Shown one piece after another: positions 1-13,015 of a stretch of DNA of 64,000 nt; within the stretch, counting starts at the first letter, position 1; each line of letters opens with the position of its first letter. Source of the stretch: Polymyxa betae. Lineage: Eukaryota > Endomyxa > Phytomyxea > Plasmodiophorida > Plasmodiophoridae. The DNA lies in the NCBI GenBank assembly GCA_003693705.1, contig RBZT01000348.1, forward strand, positions 88,886-152,885, written 5' to 3'. Under the pieces are notes generated by a model that made no database searches, was not told the origin of the DNA, and saw only the letters and a program-made list of their open reading frames with translations. Both the position numbers and the translations under genes were made by a program.

Positions 1-1
1 A

Positions 2-238
2 TACAACTCATTCCTCGGAGAAACTCCAGCACCGGCTACAACATCTACCGGAGCGCCCGCTGATACTCCATCGGCTGCTAACCCTGGGCAGCAGAATGAC
101 GGAAGTATCCAGCAAAACAAAGGTACTCCAGTTTCCACTCCAACACCCCAAACCAGCGACGCCAGCCTCAAGATCAACAGCATTTGGGTTGTGATTTGCA
201 CTGTCATATGCATGGCGATGGTCCCATATCTACTGTAA
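2..238 (+). CDS. C-terminus of a Thr/Pro-rich secreted or surface protein (5' truncated)
   Basis: Frame 2 is open from the left edge to a TAA at 236-238. The visible 78 residues are rich in Thr, Pro, Ser, Ala and Gln (a linker or stalk that could be O-glycosylated) and end in a hydrophobic segment (WVVICTVICMAMVPYLL) directly before the stop. A low-complexity stalk followed by a C-terminal hydrophobic tail is the layout of GPI-anchored or tail-anchored surface proteins. The chitin-binding gene near 61 kb has the same arrangement. The N-terminal functional domain lies outside the window, so the function is unknown. It could also be a single-pass membrane protein. Confidence 0.5.
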   Translation, partial: YNSFLGETPAPATTSTGAPADTPSAANPGQQNDGSIQQNKGTPVSTPTPQTSDASLKINSIWVVICTVICMAMVPYLL

Positions 239-381
239 ATAACGATGACGATTCGATAGTTCAATTGTTCAATAAAGTGCGTTCTTATTGCGGCTACCTA
301 CAGGCTTACATTGCACATTTCCTTCTGCATGGACATTGAAGAAGGGAGCGGAGTCATCTTGCTTTTCGTAACAGGTTTCAT

Positions 382-3300
382 ATGGTAGGCTCACTGTCAT
401 ATTATAAAGGTTCAGACCTTCGGTCGTTGCATTCTGGCCTGCTTGCGGCCGACTCTTTTAAAAACAAAGCTGTAATTAATTTCAATTGTTTTGGAATGAT
501 TCCTGAACCGTCGGGCTAGGCTGCTCTGACAGCGCTCTGCGAATATCTGTCTGAACCTTCAAATCAGCTTGATTTGACCACAAATACAAGCAAACTTGTT
601 GTATCACATACTGATATTCCAAGTCGGATTTTCGCTTTAAATGACTAGATTACTCACAGTCGTGTCTTAGAGGGAACCCTGACATGGATCGACATTGTGA
701 AAGCCTCCCTTCGGGCTATCAATATGAAATCAACGTCAACGTTTTCTATGACAAAACTGACAATGTGGACTGATTTCAAGAATTTGATCTCGATTTCTGA
801 AACATGTAAGAGGCACTCGTTTCCCAAGGTCGCTGTTCTCAGATTATCTTTCAGACGGAAAGTTCTTATGCAGTCCAGGATTTCTGAATGTATTACTATC
901 GTTCCTGATATCATCCTTCCAAGATTGCATCTCTCACGCTAATCAAGCCCGACTGTTGGTCCCTATTGTGGACTTGATCAAATTGGTTCTAAGCCCTGTC
1001 GAATATCAAGCTGAGATAAGTGAGAAGAACTACTCGGGTGTGTGTTTGCTCGTAATTTTCAAGCTGCGCTTGGTAACTCGACAAAATCAGATTTATTTGC
1101 AATTTTTTCGAAGAATCTGCTGACTCTTTGCAGTAATCAGGTTTGTGTAATTTGTATGCGTTTGGTCGGTATCTAATGTCATAGGACACCAAAGACCCCT
1201 TTAGCGCTGAAGAACTACAGTTTGGACGTTCGAGCCCGAAGTCGTGCGTCCAGGTTCTTCATCACGTTTTATGTCAGTAGACTGAGCTCACTCTTTCGTC
1301 AGGTTATCTACAAAGTGCTTTTAAGCTATCCATATGATATTTATCCCTTTCTGGAAGATGACGTTTTCCCGTTCTTTTTGAAGTTCTTCAAGCTAAAACC
1401 GTAAAAAACACATTTTCACGTATGTCTCGCTAACTGTTTTCTGTTTCAGAAAAGATTGCCCTTCATCTGGAGAGGCGATCCAGTCTTTGGTCTGGTAAGA
1501 GTTTCATTGTAATATGTGACATGATTTATCAATTACGAATAGTGTGCTCCGCTCCCATGCGCTCTCAGCCACACTGCCTTTTACATCATTTTTCAACGAT
1601 GTACTTCCTTTCATATCCGATATGATAATTAATTCATCACATACGTTTCTGGTAATGATCAATCAATGTCTCCAGCGAATTTTAATGTGTAATTTAGGGC
1701 TCTTTAATAGAGCTTGCACAGGTTGGGCTTGATGTGTTTTTTCAAATTGGCGAACTGCAAAATCTGATCGAATCACGTCGAGCGTGTCTTTCGGAGATTC
1801 GATCTGCCATACTAGAATCCGTTGCTAACCTTGTAATCCTCTCTTAAATCATTTAGTCTCGGAATAACAGCTGCTAGGATGTGCAAGCAAATGCGGTTTA
1901 TCACAACTGTGGCATCAACATTGTTTTGAGTCTGAATTCGCATCGGCTATCGATGATCCGACTGGCAGCGACGCTTCTAAATTTGATTCCCATTGAGATT
2001 TTCGATCCTGATGTTGCCGAAGAGATTTCCCGATCGGTAAATACGGCTTGCTCATCACCGTTGACGATGCTCTTCATCTTTCCGCTGATCCGTCTTTAGC
2101 CTCCACCAAGTAAGCGCCGCCGAGTTGCTGCACAATGCGCATGGACGAATGTGTTCTCATGCGATCCAATTCCGTTGCCGTCTCTCTGGCTACTGTTCGT
2201 TTATATTTGTAATCACCATGCTCAACTGTCCATATCTTTCATTGATCGGATCTTGACACGATTGGCTTCTAGCATTAAACAGGCATTTCGCTCTTTATCT
2301 GTAATTCACTGGGTGCTAATTTTCGGCAGTGGATTGGAATGACGGTTTCCTGCGAATTGACACTTACTTGGTTAACCGCATGCACACGAGTCGCTTCTGA
2401 TGCATACCGGTTAAGCTCACCGAAACCCTGGCCTGGTTCAGAGCAACTTCTTACAGTTGTACTTGGTTGGCCTGACATCTTCAATACAAAAAGTATTTCT
2501 TTGAGTGCTCAGGTCAGTTTTGGGAACTCTCTAAATCAACGATTCGTTCACTTTTGCTTGTAAGGTTTCGCGGTTGTTATTATCTCTAATAACCGAAAGC
2601 ACATTCAACATTGAGTCCGAAATTGGATCGAAGCTCAGACAGAAGAATAGCACGATCGATCCATTTTCTGCCCTTCTATTGGCAGTCATTACTCAAGGTG
2701 ACAATCAATTTATTCTTTTTCAATCTTGTTGTCTAAAAGTGGTAGGTGCCGACAAACAGGCGATTGAACGCCGCCAAGAGCGATGTTCATTCATCCTTGC
2801 CTCACTTGTTGATTACAATGAGCCAATTATCAACAATGAGCTCGTCGATTTCGAGTTAGTTTCCCTGTGTCACCAGTTTCAGGTATGTTTATTTGAGCAT
2901 GTTTGCCGTTCTGATGGCGGTCTCGCCTAGGCTGAATGCATCCAGCAAGCTCTATTGCTCCTGATTGGAAATTCGTCGAGTGCTTCTCTGAAAATGAGTT
3001 TCAGTGAGCTCTTAGAATCTCCTTTACCCGTGCTGCGAAAAGGTGCTTTGCAAGCTACGGGTCATTCTGTGCATTAAACACGAATTCAGACGAAGAGCTC
3101 GGATTTATTGACTTTCAGCGAAAATGGCTACCTGCTTCGGTCGAGCAAATTACAACTACAATCAAGCTGTCTCACCCCGGAAATCCAATTGCCTCGCTCT
3201 TGGACAATGATATTTTGCAGCTAATCTCCCAGTCGATGTATTTTTCATTCACCCAGCTGGTTCGGATACTTCAACTGACATATGCTGTTGCTCCTGGCTG

Positions 3301-6300
3301 TGCTCCGGATCTGATACAGAAGATATGCTCGTATCATATAGGTAAGTTTCCCAAATTCGAGTACTATTGGCGACTGTGCCTAAGTTTAATGCAGGCAAAA
3401 TCACAGAAATTTCAAATGCTGATATCTTCTCACTCCACCATTTGAAGAGCATCATCTTAAGATATCCAGGGAACGACTCGTTTCTTTCGCTATATGAACC
3501 GCTGGTGCACTTGTTGTCGATCGTTTGTAAAAGGCTTGAAAATCTGTTTTGCCAGCCTCGATCAGCTGGCTACTCGCTCGTTGGAGCACAGAGTATTTTG
3601 TGCTTGAATCGAAGACGCTTGACGGTTTGAATGTTTCCTTAGATGACGATAAATATGTTGCTGCGATTGTGGTAATCTGTGAGATACTCAAGCTAGTTGG
3701 ATGCTCTCAGTCTCTTGAAGAGTATGGATTACCTCTTTTTCGTTGCCAAGCTTTCAGAGCGGCTTATGCTGTACTGAACTGTTGCTCTCAGTCTGCATCG
3801 ACTTTTCTTGAAGTGGTTCGCGATTCCGGACTATCGTAAGTTCTTCCATAGCACTGAAATTGAGTTTTAAGTTTGAGCCCAGCTCTGTTGGTCGAAATCT
3901 TTGTGTGATCAACATGTCTATTTCCATCTTACCGCAAGTGCTTCGAAGCTCGAAAAGTCAAGCTGCCGTACAGCACTACAACAACATGATAAAACGCGTC
4001 CGTTTTCCGGATAGTCCTGAGATCGTCGAAAATGAACTTCCTCGCTCTAGCCGTATAGTCTTTTTCAAGGCCGGATCTGCATTCATTGACTTCTACAAAA
4101 ACAAACCCGCAGACGAGTTCGATCCGGATGTAAGTTGTTAATTCCCTTATCTTCTCTCTTTGGGCTTATTTCTATATAGGAGATTACTCTTGAGGGGTGT
4201 GCGGATCTATGTTATTCGGTTCGTTATTTCTGTGGAAGTTATGCTATAACTTCCATCAGTAACGTTTCGACAACAGTCCAATTACAGAGGCTCTTTATTT
4301 CGAAATTTTTCAATTGGCTGAATGACTCTTTAAGCGATTCGCAAGGCCCCGATCATGTTCGGTACTGGCTTAAAACGTTGGATTTGTCTGAAACTTTCTT
4401 TAGGGTCGTATTGTAACGATCCTAAAAACTGCTACAGAGTTGGCCAAGGTCATCGATTTTGCAGTTCAGCCTTCATTTAGCATTTTATGTCAGGCTTCGC
4501 TGCGATCCTATCCTCTTTGCTCGAGGTATAATGCATTTAAACATCTTCGCTTTCAAAAAGAACTGTTCCTAGGACTATCGCTAATCGCTGCTTGTCGGAT
4601 TTGGGCTTGCATTTTGGTCAATCACCAGACCGTATCTTGTCTTGCGATTTCGAAGAAATTTTCAGTATCTTCCTGGACTGTAATAACGCTCCAAGTCTAG
4701 ACCTTATCAAGCAGTTTCCTTTAGAATTATTTATATCAAATTCTGGCTGTTCTCCGAGTATTTTAGGTAATCTCGCGAGTGTATTAACTTCCTTATCTAA
4801 ACTTTCTGGATAGATCTTGATGATATCCCATTATACTTCGCTCAGCGAGTCATAAGTTCCCTGCACTATGTGGATCAGTGCAGAGGGACCAAACTGGTGG
4901 ATGCACTACTGTATAATAACAGGAAAGCGTCCAAGACTCGGAGGAGGGTTGAAAGTTTTTTGTGCTCCCGCATCCTGATAATGATCCAAAACAAGAAATC
5001 CAGCCTTCCAATTCGTTTGCCAAAGGTGAGGTTTTCATGTTTAATCATCCTTCTTTAAATATTTTGATAGAGCTTATTATCCACTGATACATCTTCCTCG
5101 GTCACCGACCCCAATGAAATTATGCTCGGTATTATTCAGGTAACCTATGAGTTATATCATAATAGCTGGAGGCGGTTATCGTCTCTGATTTCAATGATAT
5201 CGCAGGGCTTGTCATTACGTGAGCCGTTTGGAATTGCACCCGACAATTTACCTGAAGTTTTTAACAAGTTATCGTCGCAATTTAGGTAGTTGTGTCCCAC
5301 TTTTCCAAATCAATACTAGAAGCCCTTTAGATTCGACTCGGTTGCACAACTATATCTCAGCCCTGATGAATCCGGAAGGACAGTCTATAATCTGTTGGTG
5401 TCTTTTCGTCATTTATTTGCAGACACTTGTCCCTGGCAAAGTTTTCGTCTAACAAATTTGGTACAAAATGCATTCAGTATATGCCCATGGCGGTTGATCT
5501 TTCTCAGGTTCGATCCTTGGCCGTGCTTGCCGCAGCCTCGTCTTTTCAGCAATGTTTGATTATACCTGCCATATTACAGCAGTTTCTCTCAGTTTGTATT
5601 TGGGTTGCCTTTGACCTTAAGCAGCACACTATATTGTTACCCACCATTCGCTCCTTTATAAACAACGCTCATGAAAAGGACGAAACTCGTAAGTTATGTT
5701 TTTGAAGGCATTTAATTGCAGTAATTTTCCTTAGTGTTGGAGCCATTCCATTTTGATCTGTGGTCGGTATTTCAGCTAGCCGAAACGAGAGCGCCGGAAT
5801 GGCTAGAAGCTGCTTGTCGCTTGAAAGGTTCGTCAGAGGTGATATTGCACGTTGTACTGTACTAAGTTGCTTAGGATCACTCTCTGAAGAATTGGGCATC
5901 TTCCTTCTCCGGCAACCAGAGCAAGCCATTGTCAGGTCGGAGCTGGTAAATCAAATTCGCCTCCGACGTCTGCTTCAGTAAAACGAATACTACCCGAGCG
6001 TCCTATTAGCTAACAATTACATTCAGAGTTATCTCGGATCGTCACTATTCTCAGCAAACCGTACAAGATTCGCTATGGAGTCGGGTATTGCACGAGTTAG
6101 CATTTATTTCAGGAAACCTTGGCCAGAAAGAGGTTTATCGTTATTGGATTTAACAACTGGTATTGACTCAATTCAGAAGAGATTGGCTACAAGAGCGCTC
6201 GGGTCTGTCTCGATTTTTTTAGGACAATCGAAGTTTCAGCGGCTGTTTCATACTAGCCGCATTTATACCAAGAATGCAATGGACATTGCCGAACGAAATA

Positions 6301-9300
6301 GGTGATTCATTCTGCTCTTTCGAAGTTAAATTTCCAACTCAAACGACTTCAGAACTGTTCTTTCGCATCTATGCAGTTCGCTTCAGCATCCCGACCCGGA
6401 AATAGTCTCGCTTTCAGTCGCTTGTTTAGAAACCATTGTTGGAGGAAAGCCAATCGAGACCTTGAATACTTCACATCCTCAGCTGCTTACTCCTTTCTGC
6501 AAAGTATGAAAATAACTCTCGCTGATTTTTCTCAAACATGTTTCCTAGGTAACGTTCGCACCGCAGCGAACTGACAAATTTGATTCAAAGATGATTCGCA
6601 TTCCAGAGGATCATGCTTTCAGCTCTTGGATTTCAGAACTATCGTCACTGCTATGTCTTGCATCTGAAGATGACATTCTTCGGAGTATGCATAAGCTAGT
6701 TCTACACGATCCAATGACAGCAGAGCTCATATTTCCACATTTGGTAGGGGGATGCTTGTCATTCTTCGCAAGGCTGTAAGGCTTTTCAGATCATAGACAA
6801 AGTTTCAGCTGCAGCAAAAACTGGCAAAACACGAATTGAAAACCCTATCGTTCCGCTTCTGCTTAAACTCTTTAACAGTATTGCTAAGCAAGCTTCCGAT
6901 CCAGCCAATGGTTTGCGGTTCGGTAAATCTCTGACGGTGGCCTTATCAGCTCTGCTCCAGATTTGTCACCAAAGGGTTTTTATTTAACGATATCTGCTTC
7001 CAAACTTACCGTTTTATAGATGGTTGTAGAAAAGGCACCATGGCGTGCCTCCCAAAGTAGAGGCAGCAAATCTCTAAATAGTGCCTCCAACATCTCTGCG
7101 CTAGAAAGTACAATGATTTTTTCGTGATGTTTTTGTTGTTTTAAACAAATTTGACGCAGGCGGATTTAATATGCTCAATTTTGCAGAAGCCTGTGTATTG
7201 CATTCAAGGCATTCTACAGCCTTTTTTTTCTTAACACTTTGGGCAGAAACACGTACAGCAGACTGCGTTAATGGACTTGCGTCTTTGCTGACGTCAAACG
7301 GTTACTAATGCAACTGCAGGCACTTCCCGCCCTGATAACTCTGCAGGTGATTTTTCAAGATATGACGAAGATCATCTGCGATTTAACCGGTTGCTTATCA
7401 GAGCGTGCTCGTTCTCGCTGGATTCAGACTTGCTGTAAATTCTGCATGACAGCAATGCCCGTTGATAATGGAAACTCTTAGATACGGTGCGTGTGTGAAT
7501 GATTTCTCTGAGGAGAGTGATCGCCTTCTCTACCGTCATCAAGGTTGCGGGAATATTTTAGCTACTTCAATATAGTGTCTGAACCGTTATTTAGGTGATT
7601 GGGTTCGTGCTCTGCAAACACATTCCAATGCCGTTACTTCGTCTTTCAACGGCGCGCCGGAGCATCTCCATGGCGTGCAGGAATCCCTCCGGAATCTTCA
7701 TTGCTACTCGTTGTTGAAATCGTACGTCAATGTTGCTTCGTACGTAAACGCAGCTTTAATTTGACGCTATAGATTTGCTGAACCTTCATCCCCATTCTTT
7801 TATGAGTCTGCTTGGAACAGCGCCGATTGGTCGATTGATGTTGATACACCAAGTCTATCAAATTTCAATGAGCACATTTACTGCACCTTTCAGGGCTTGG
7901 TGCTTGATAAGGACCGACATTATGTGGATTTTGTTCTGCTAAAGGCGCATGATACTGTGGCTGCATCTGCTTTGTCTTTCGACGAGCATTCAGCGTTGGC
8001 AAACGTTGCCGTCGATCAACTGGCAGTGCTTGCGCTGCTTGATGATGCAGTCCATACCGGCCAGCTGCCTGCACTATATAACGATGATCAGAGCGATTAT
8101 GTTCAAGGCGTTTTAAATGCACTATTGCTGGTTCGATCGGAACCAAACGAATACCGATCGCATTGCATCAAAATGTGTAGCCGTGCAATTGAGATCGGCA
8201 GTGAGAATCTAGCCATGTATTATTTGCACCGCACCCGCCAGATTGAGCAGGTCGTACCTGACCTCCAATTCAATATGAACCATGCTAAGCTTTTGTGGCT
8301 GCAAGGACAGCATGCTCGTGCTATCTTCAATATGAGCCATCTTGTGGATAGCTCTAGAGGTGAGAACGACCAAGATCTTATTGCTGATGGCAATCTCTGT
8401 ATTGCCCAATGGGCAGCCCATGCTCAATCGCACGAATATGATTTCATCAATGACCGGTTTGAAGACTAAAAATGTTGATCTCATAGTCGCTCTAAGAGCT
8501 GCTTCATTAGGTTTATCAGAGCATTAAGTGCAAAGGCATGCGGCTCAGGCCATTTTCATTTTGCATCATTTCAGGACAAAATGCTACAGCAAATGCTCGA
8601 TAAAGAGCACAGCACCGAAGATCAGCGTTTCGCGGAGTTGCATTCTGCAAGAGCTTTGGAGCTCAATCAACTAAAGCAGCAAGTTGAAGCACAGTCTGGT
8701 CGGCAATCAGACGAAACTGTAAAGAAACTCAAATTTTACATAAGATCGTTAGAGGTAAATGCATTTGCGAATTCGCTAATAGTTCATTTTTATATATTTC
8801 TGTGTTAGTTGCAATTCAATGAAGATGAAGCACTGCTAGAACGATGCCGAGTTAGAGTTGCAACACTTGCACAACAAGCTGTGCAGAATTATATTGTTTG
8901 CCTTCAACTCCACAATCAGCACGACTTGCAGGCTCTTTTCAGATTGATCTCGATTTGGTTTAGTCTGTATCAAAGGTTCGTGATCTGCAACTTTGATGCT
9001 CTTTTTTACGGTGCTGCCAGATTACCGTCGATATCGAAGCTGATTTTAAAGGAATTGAAATTGATCGATTCGGCCAAGTTCTTACCTCTCTTTGTTCAAA
9101 TCAGCTCTCGCCTACAAACCGTCAAAGATCCTCTCCAAAATAATTTGGACGCTCTTGATCCTACGTAAAATATCATTCCGTCACTCAGAATGCGATCCCA
9201 TCTGACGATGTTGTCCCAGGCAATTGTTTCATTCGTGCATCTACCAACTTGCTCTATACGTATTGTCTGAGCACCCTCATGTGGTAAGAGGTTGGGATAG

Positions 9301-11157
9301 TCTTATTAACATTTGGCTGATCATCTTCCTGCAGCACTCGTATGCTATTATTGCCCTTCGGAATCTGGAACGAGTTCCAGGGAAAGACCAACTTCAATAT
9401 GACATGAATACAAATAAGCAACAATCAGCCAGCAGTTTGCTCTGCACTCTTGCACAACAATCACCGCCTCTCGGTGCTCACATATCTGCCCAGGTAATAA
9501 TCAACTTGTTGCTGTTTTATGTTGACATTCGTGATTTCCAGCTGAAATTGAGTGAAGCCTATATTGAATTGTGCTCAAAGAAATGGGCTTCGAAGCAGAC
9601 CAGGATTGACTTGAAAACCACCACTTTGGGCAAATTACCGTGGGAAGATCTTCGGTTAGTTTGCGCTCCAACTCGGTAGACAAGTTTCTTGCAATGTGAT
9701 CCCTGATTGAATCTGATTACCAGCGGCTTGCCGTTATCATTTCGTGATAATTACGTCGATGCACTGGAGACATCGTACAGCATCGTATCGTTCGACCGAT
9801 ATGCAGAATTCAGCAAAACAGGTCTAAGCCGTCCAATCATTTTGACATTCACCTGTGCCGATGGCACCAAGCACCAGGTTGGTTTTAGTGAGGCAACGCC
9901 AAATATAAGACAATAAGATTGTTTAGGAGCTCATTAAACCGAACGACGATCTTCGGCAAGATGCAGTGATGGAACAAGTGTTCGATCTCGTGAACACTTT
10001 ACTGAGACATAATAATCGTGCCAGCAGAAATGGCTTAGAAATGAGAACATACAACGTGGTGCCTCTGACACCATGCGTCGGTTTAGTGCAATTTCTCACC
10101 AATACTCAAGCTCTAGGTTACAGCTAAATGATCGGAAACCTGCCTGTCACTCATGAACGTAATTTAGGCGATTATCTAAATCCAGCCCATCGCCGCTACA
10201 GGCCCAACGATTGGACACCGGATTATTGCAGGAGTAGAATTCAAGACGCAACAACGGCGAACGAACTTGATGTTTGCAATCAAAGATTCACATCATCCAT
10301 CAATCTGATAATTTGGTTCAGGTCTTCTTGTCGGTCGTGGAGCACTTCCGTCCAGTATTCCACCATTTCTTGCATGAGAATTTTTCAGACGCTCCGGCAT
10401 CGTGGCTGAGAGCTCAGCTTCGGTATACGAGAAGCGTCGCAGTCAGCAGTATGGTTGGATACATTGTTGGACTGGGTGATCGTCATTGTAGCAATATTCT
10501 CATCGATATGAATGATTTCACTTTGGTGCATATCGATTTAGGAATCGCCTTTGACCAAGGTATGGCGTGGCGTAAAATTTCTAACAACCGCCGAAATATT
10601 CGTTTAGGCAAACTATTAAAGAAACCGGAAAACGTTCCCTTCAGGCTAACACGTGATATTGTGGATGCTATGGGGGTTACAGGCGTTGAAGGCGTTTTTA
10701 GAAGGACGTGCGAGTTAGTGCTGTCCGTATTGAGAGAAAGCCAAGTACACGATATCTCAGACAAGATCCCTGAAAGCGCTTACTGAAATTTAGGACTCGA
10801 TACTAACATTGATTGGCGTGTTCAAGTTCGATCCACTCTACAAATGGTCAATTTCATCGAAAAAGCTGATGAGAGCCGATCAGGTCTGTTTATCTTACAA
10901 ACGATTTTGACAGAAAGGTTGAACGCCGATATCAGAGTTCTTCCGATTCCGCCGAAAACGGTGGTATTCTACAGTCCGAATCCAGTCCTGGCAATGTTAA
11001 TGCCGAGCGCGCCTGTCACGGTGTCAAACAGAAACTGGAAGGTCGGTTTGGAGGCGAGTTGCTCAGCGTTGAAGGCCAGGTTCGCAAGCTGATTGTCGAT
11101 GCGACCTCGCTCGCTAATCTAGCAACAATGTTCTGTGGATGGAGCGCTTTCTTATAA
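382..11157 (+). CDS. ATM: ATM/TEL1 serine/threonine kinase (PIKK family), many exons
   Basis: A nuclear PI3K-like protein kinase that in other eukaryotes is recruited to DNA double-strand breaks and signals checkpoint arrest and telomere maintenance. The C-terminal third is unmistakable. A FAT region runs over about 7.5-9.7 kb. The kinase contains [13 protein letters not shown] (near 9.95 kb), the catalytic loop [11 protein letters not shown] (near 10.47-10.50 kb) and VHIDLG as the DFG equivalent. The activation/PRD segment [20 protein letters not shown] is typical of ATM rather than ATR, TOR or DNA-PK. A FATC tail ends in CGWSAFL and a TAA at 11155-11157. The upstream 6-7 kb is many short helical exons, as expected for HEAT repeats. 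The start at 382 is chosen because an ATG opens an exon joined by a GT-AG intron to the next helical exon near 512; this 5' end is tentative. About 3,000 residues after splicing, the usual ATM size. Confidence 0.9.
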
Positions 11158-11218
11158 ACCGGTGTTTGCCAGCGAATTCTGAATTGCAGTTTCTGGTGAT
11201 GATTACCTCATTTGCCTG

Positions 11219-12288
11219 GAATGAAGAATGGCTTACAGATCTTTAGACCAGATTTGCAGGTCGTTGAGTTCCCGCAGTTTCTATCCCCAAAGTATCATGG
11301 ACGGGAAACTGCGCGCTCTTCCAGTTCGTATCAAATCTAGCTTTGCCATCAAAGGCAAATCAGTGAAGCGTTGTCCATCACCAGCAGATGGGACGTCGCA
11401 CCACACGCCAGAATTCTGCTCCGCGAATAGGTCATGTCGGCATATTGCTCGATTGTGATGAGCTGCGCTCGAAACATCCCGAGCTAATCGGGCAACTTGC
11501 GACCATCATTGCTTTGGAACAGGATGATCGTTGTCGTGTCCGCCTCGATAACAAAGCGGAAACAGAAACGGTTGTTCCGATCTCGACGTTCCTCTCTGAA
11601 TTCTCTTATCAACAACCTAATGATGGTTTTGAGATTAAAAAACCCAGAAGGAGTCCAGCTCGAAATTCGTTGAAAACCGAACATCTTGTACCTGCTTTTT
11701 CCTCTATCGAGCCAAATTTACTCGAAACAGCTCACGACCTGGCCATGCTGAAGGAAACTGCTCAACAACTAACCGCTTTGCATTCATCTTCTCCAATGCC
11801 GAAACGATCCAGCAATATGGAAGATTCGAAAACATATTGCTCTGTCTGTCTAATGCCTTATGATAACAACGCCATGATTCAATGTGATAGCTGTGATTGC
11901 TGGGTCCACGCCCAATGTGATGGTTCGCAGCCGGTATTTCACATTGTAAAGATTGAACTGACATTTTTGTAGGCATCAATTCCATAAAGTTATCTCGTCT
12001 ACGAAAAGATAAGAATGCTGAATATTTCTGCCCGGTTTGCAGGCAATCACCAAATTTGGCGCAAACCGATCAAGGGTCGAGCTTGCAATCGCCGGGGTAC
12101 TATGACGAAGATCTGTCTCCAGATAAGACATCAGGTGCCCAACATTTATCTTTGAATCCTGCACCTTCTAACATGCTATAGGAATTTTAACATCTATATG
12201 TGTGCTAGTTGCTAGCATTCAAGAAAATCGCAGGCGACTACGATTTCAACAACAGCAACAGCAACAAAATGGCGATTTTCTGACGTGA
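11219..12288 (+). CDS. PHD-finger protein
   Basis: Probable chromatin reader. The main exon encodes a conserved block after an internal Met at 11388 (GHVGILLDCDELRSKHPELI) and then a PHD zinc finger. The zinc ligands are CSVC, CDSCDCWVHAQC and, after splicing, CPVC. The first intron is best read from a GT at about 11921 to a TAG at 11972: this choice, not the later GT, restores the CPVC pair in frame. A second short intron (about 12136-12180) leads to a Gln-rich tail and a TGA at 12286-12288. The 5' end is uncertain: an ATG at 11219 opens a plausible exon but I could not fix its splice, so the start could be 11388. It lies 60 bp after the ATM stop on the same strand. PHD fingers often bind H3K4 methyl marks; that role is inference here. 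Confidence 0.65.
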
Positions 12289-12500
12289 CGTATTAGTAAT
12301 TATATAGCCTGTTATTATTTATACTGTAAATTATATGAGGTATCAGTGAAATTTAAGTCTGCTTAGGTAGTCAAACATTGAGTTATTTACATCACGTTTG
12401 TGTCCGCCTCCAGCACACACTTGTTGGATGGTTTCTGATGTTATGCGTTTCATGTTTTGGGCAACTGAAGAAAAACAATTTTGATGATCTTCGTTTTATC

Positions 12501-12895
12501 TTAATCAGATATCCTCTTCCAGTCTGTCTCCGCATCTAGCTTCGAGTAAATGGCTTCGTCAGTTGGTTTCGGCCATTCTGTTTCGCCCATATAGTACTTT
12601 GGAATCACATGAAAACCCCCATGAAGTGGATATTTCATTGTAGCATACTGTTCTGGTGGAGCGATTTTGTTTTGATTATCTTAATCACGGTCCAGCATAA
12701 TTTCAGTCAAATCGAAGCTTTTTTGTTGGAAAACCTTTTTGTTGTGCTCTTGATTTGAAATCTCGGCTAAATTTCACTGTCAATATTTTTTGGAGATACT
12801 GTTCAGTTCGCCTTTGTATTGTATTGTATGCAGGCCTAATCGAAACAGGGTAGTCTCCGGAGCACCTGGCAGTGGCAGTCCCAGCACTAAAACAT
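12501..12895 (-). CDS. Small basic protein, probably mitochondrial (unrecognised)
   Basis: Two exons (12735-12895 and 12501-12679) are joined by a 55-bp GT-AG intron (12680-12734); joined, they encode about 112 residues. The N-terminus (MFSAGTATARCSGDYPVSIR) is poor in acidic residues and Arg-bearing, like a mitochondrial presequence. The rest is basic and then Pro/Tyr-rich, with the block KYPLHGGFHVIPKYYMG, and looks like a small organellar complex or ribosome subunit. I do not recognise the family. The intron is supported because reading through it meets an in-frame TAA. The stop is TAA at 12501-12503. A further conserved-looking reading frame lies just downstream (12343-12464) and may be a missing last exon (see findings). 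Confidence 0.5.
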
Positions 12896-13015
12896 CAAAC
12901 GTAGTGAAACCCTTTTGAAAGGTATATTAATTTTCAGGCAGAATCCAGTGCACAGATGCGGGAAAATGTCAAGTCCATTTTGGCCAACATATTAGGCTAT
13001 GCATAACACTATTCA

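Noticed and set aside
12834-13005. Plus-strand reading with a GT-AG intron giving VSGAPGSGSPSTKTSN joined to AESSAQMRENVKSILANILG and a stop
   Set aside because: It looks protein-like and sits between two genes, but most of its first exon overlaps the minus-strand small gene and no upstream exon or start could be found.
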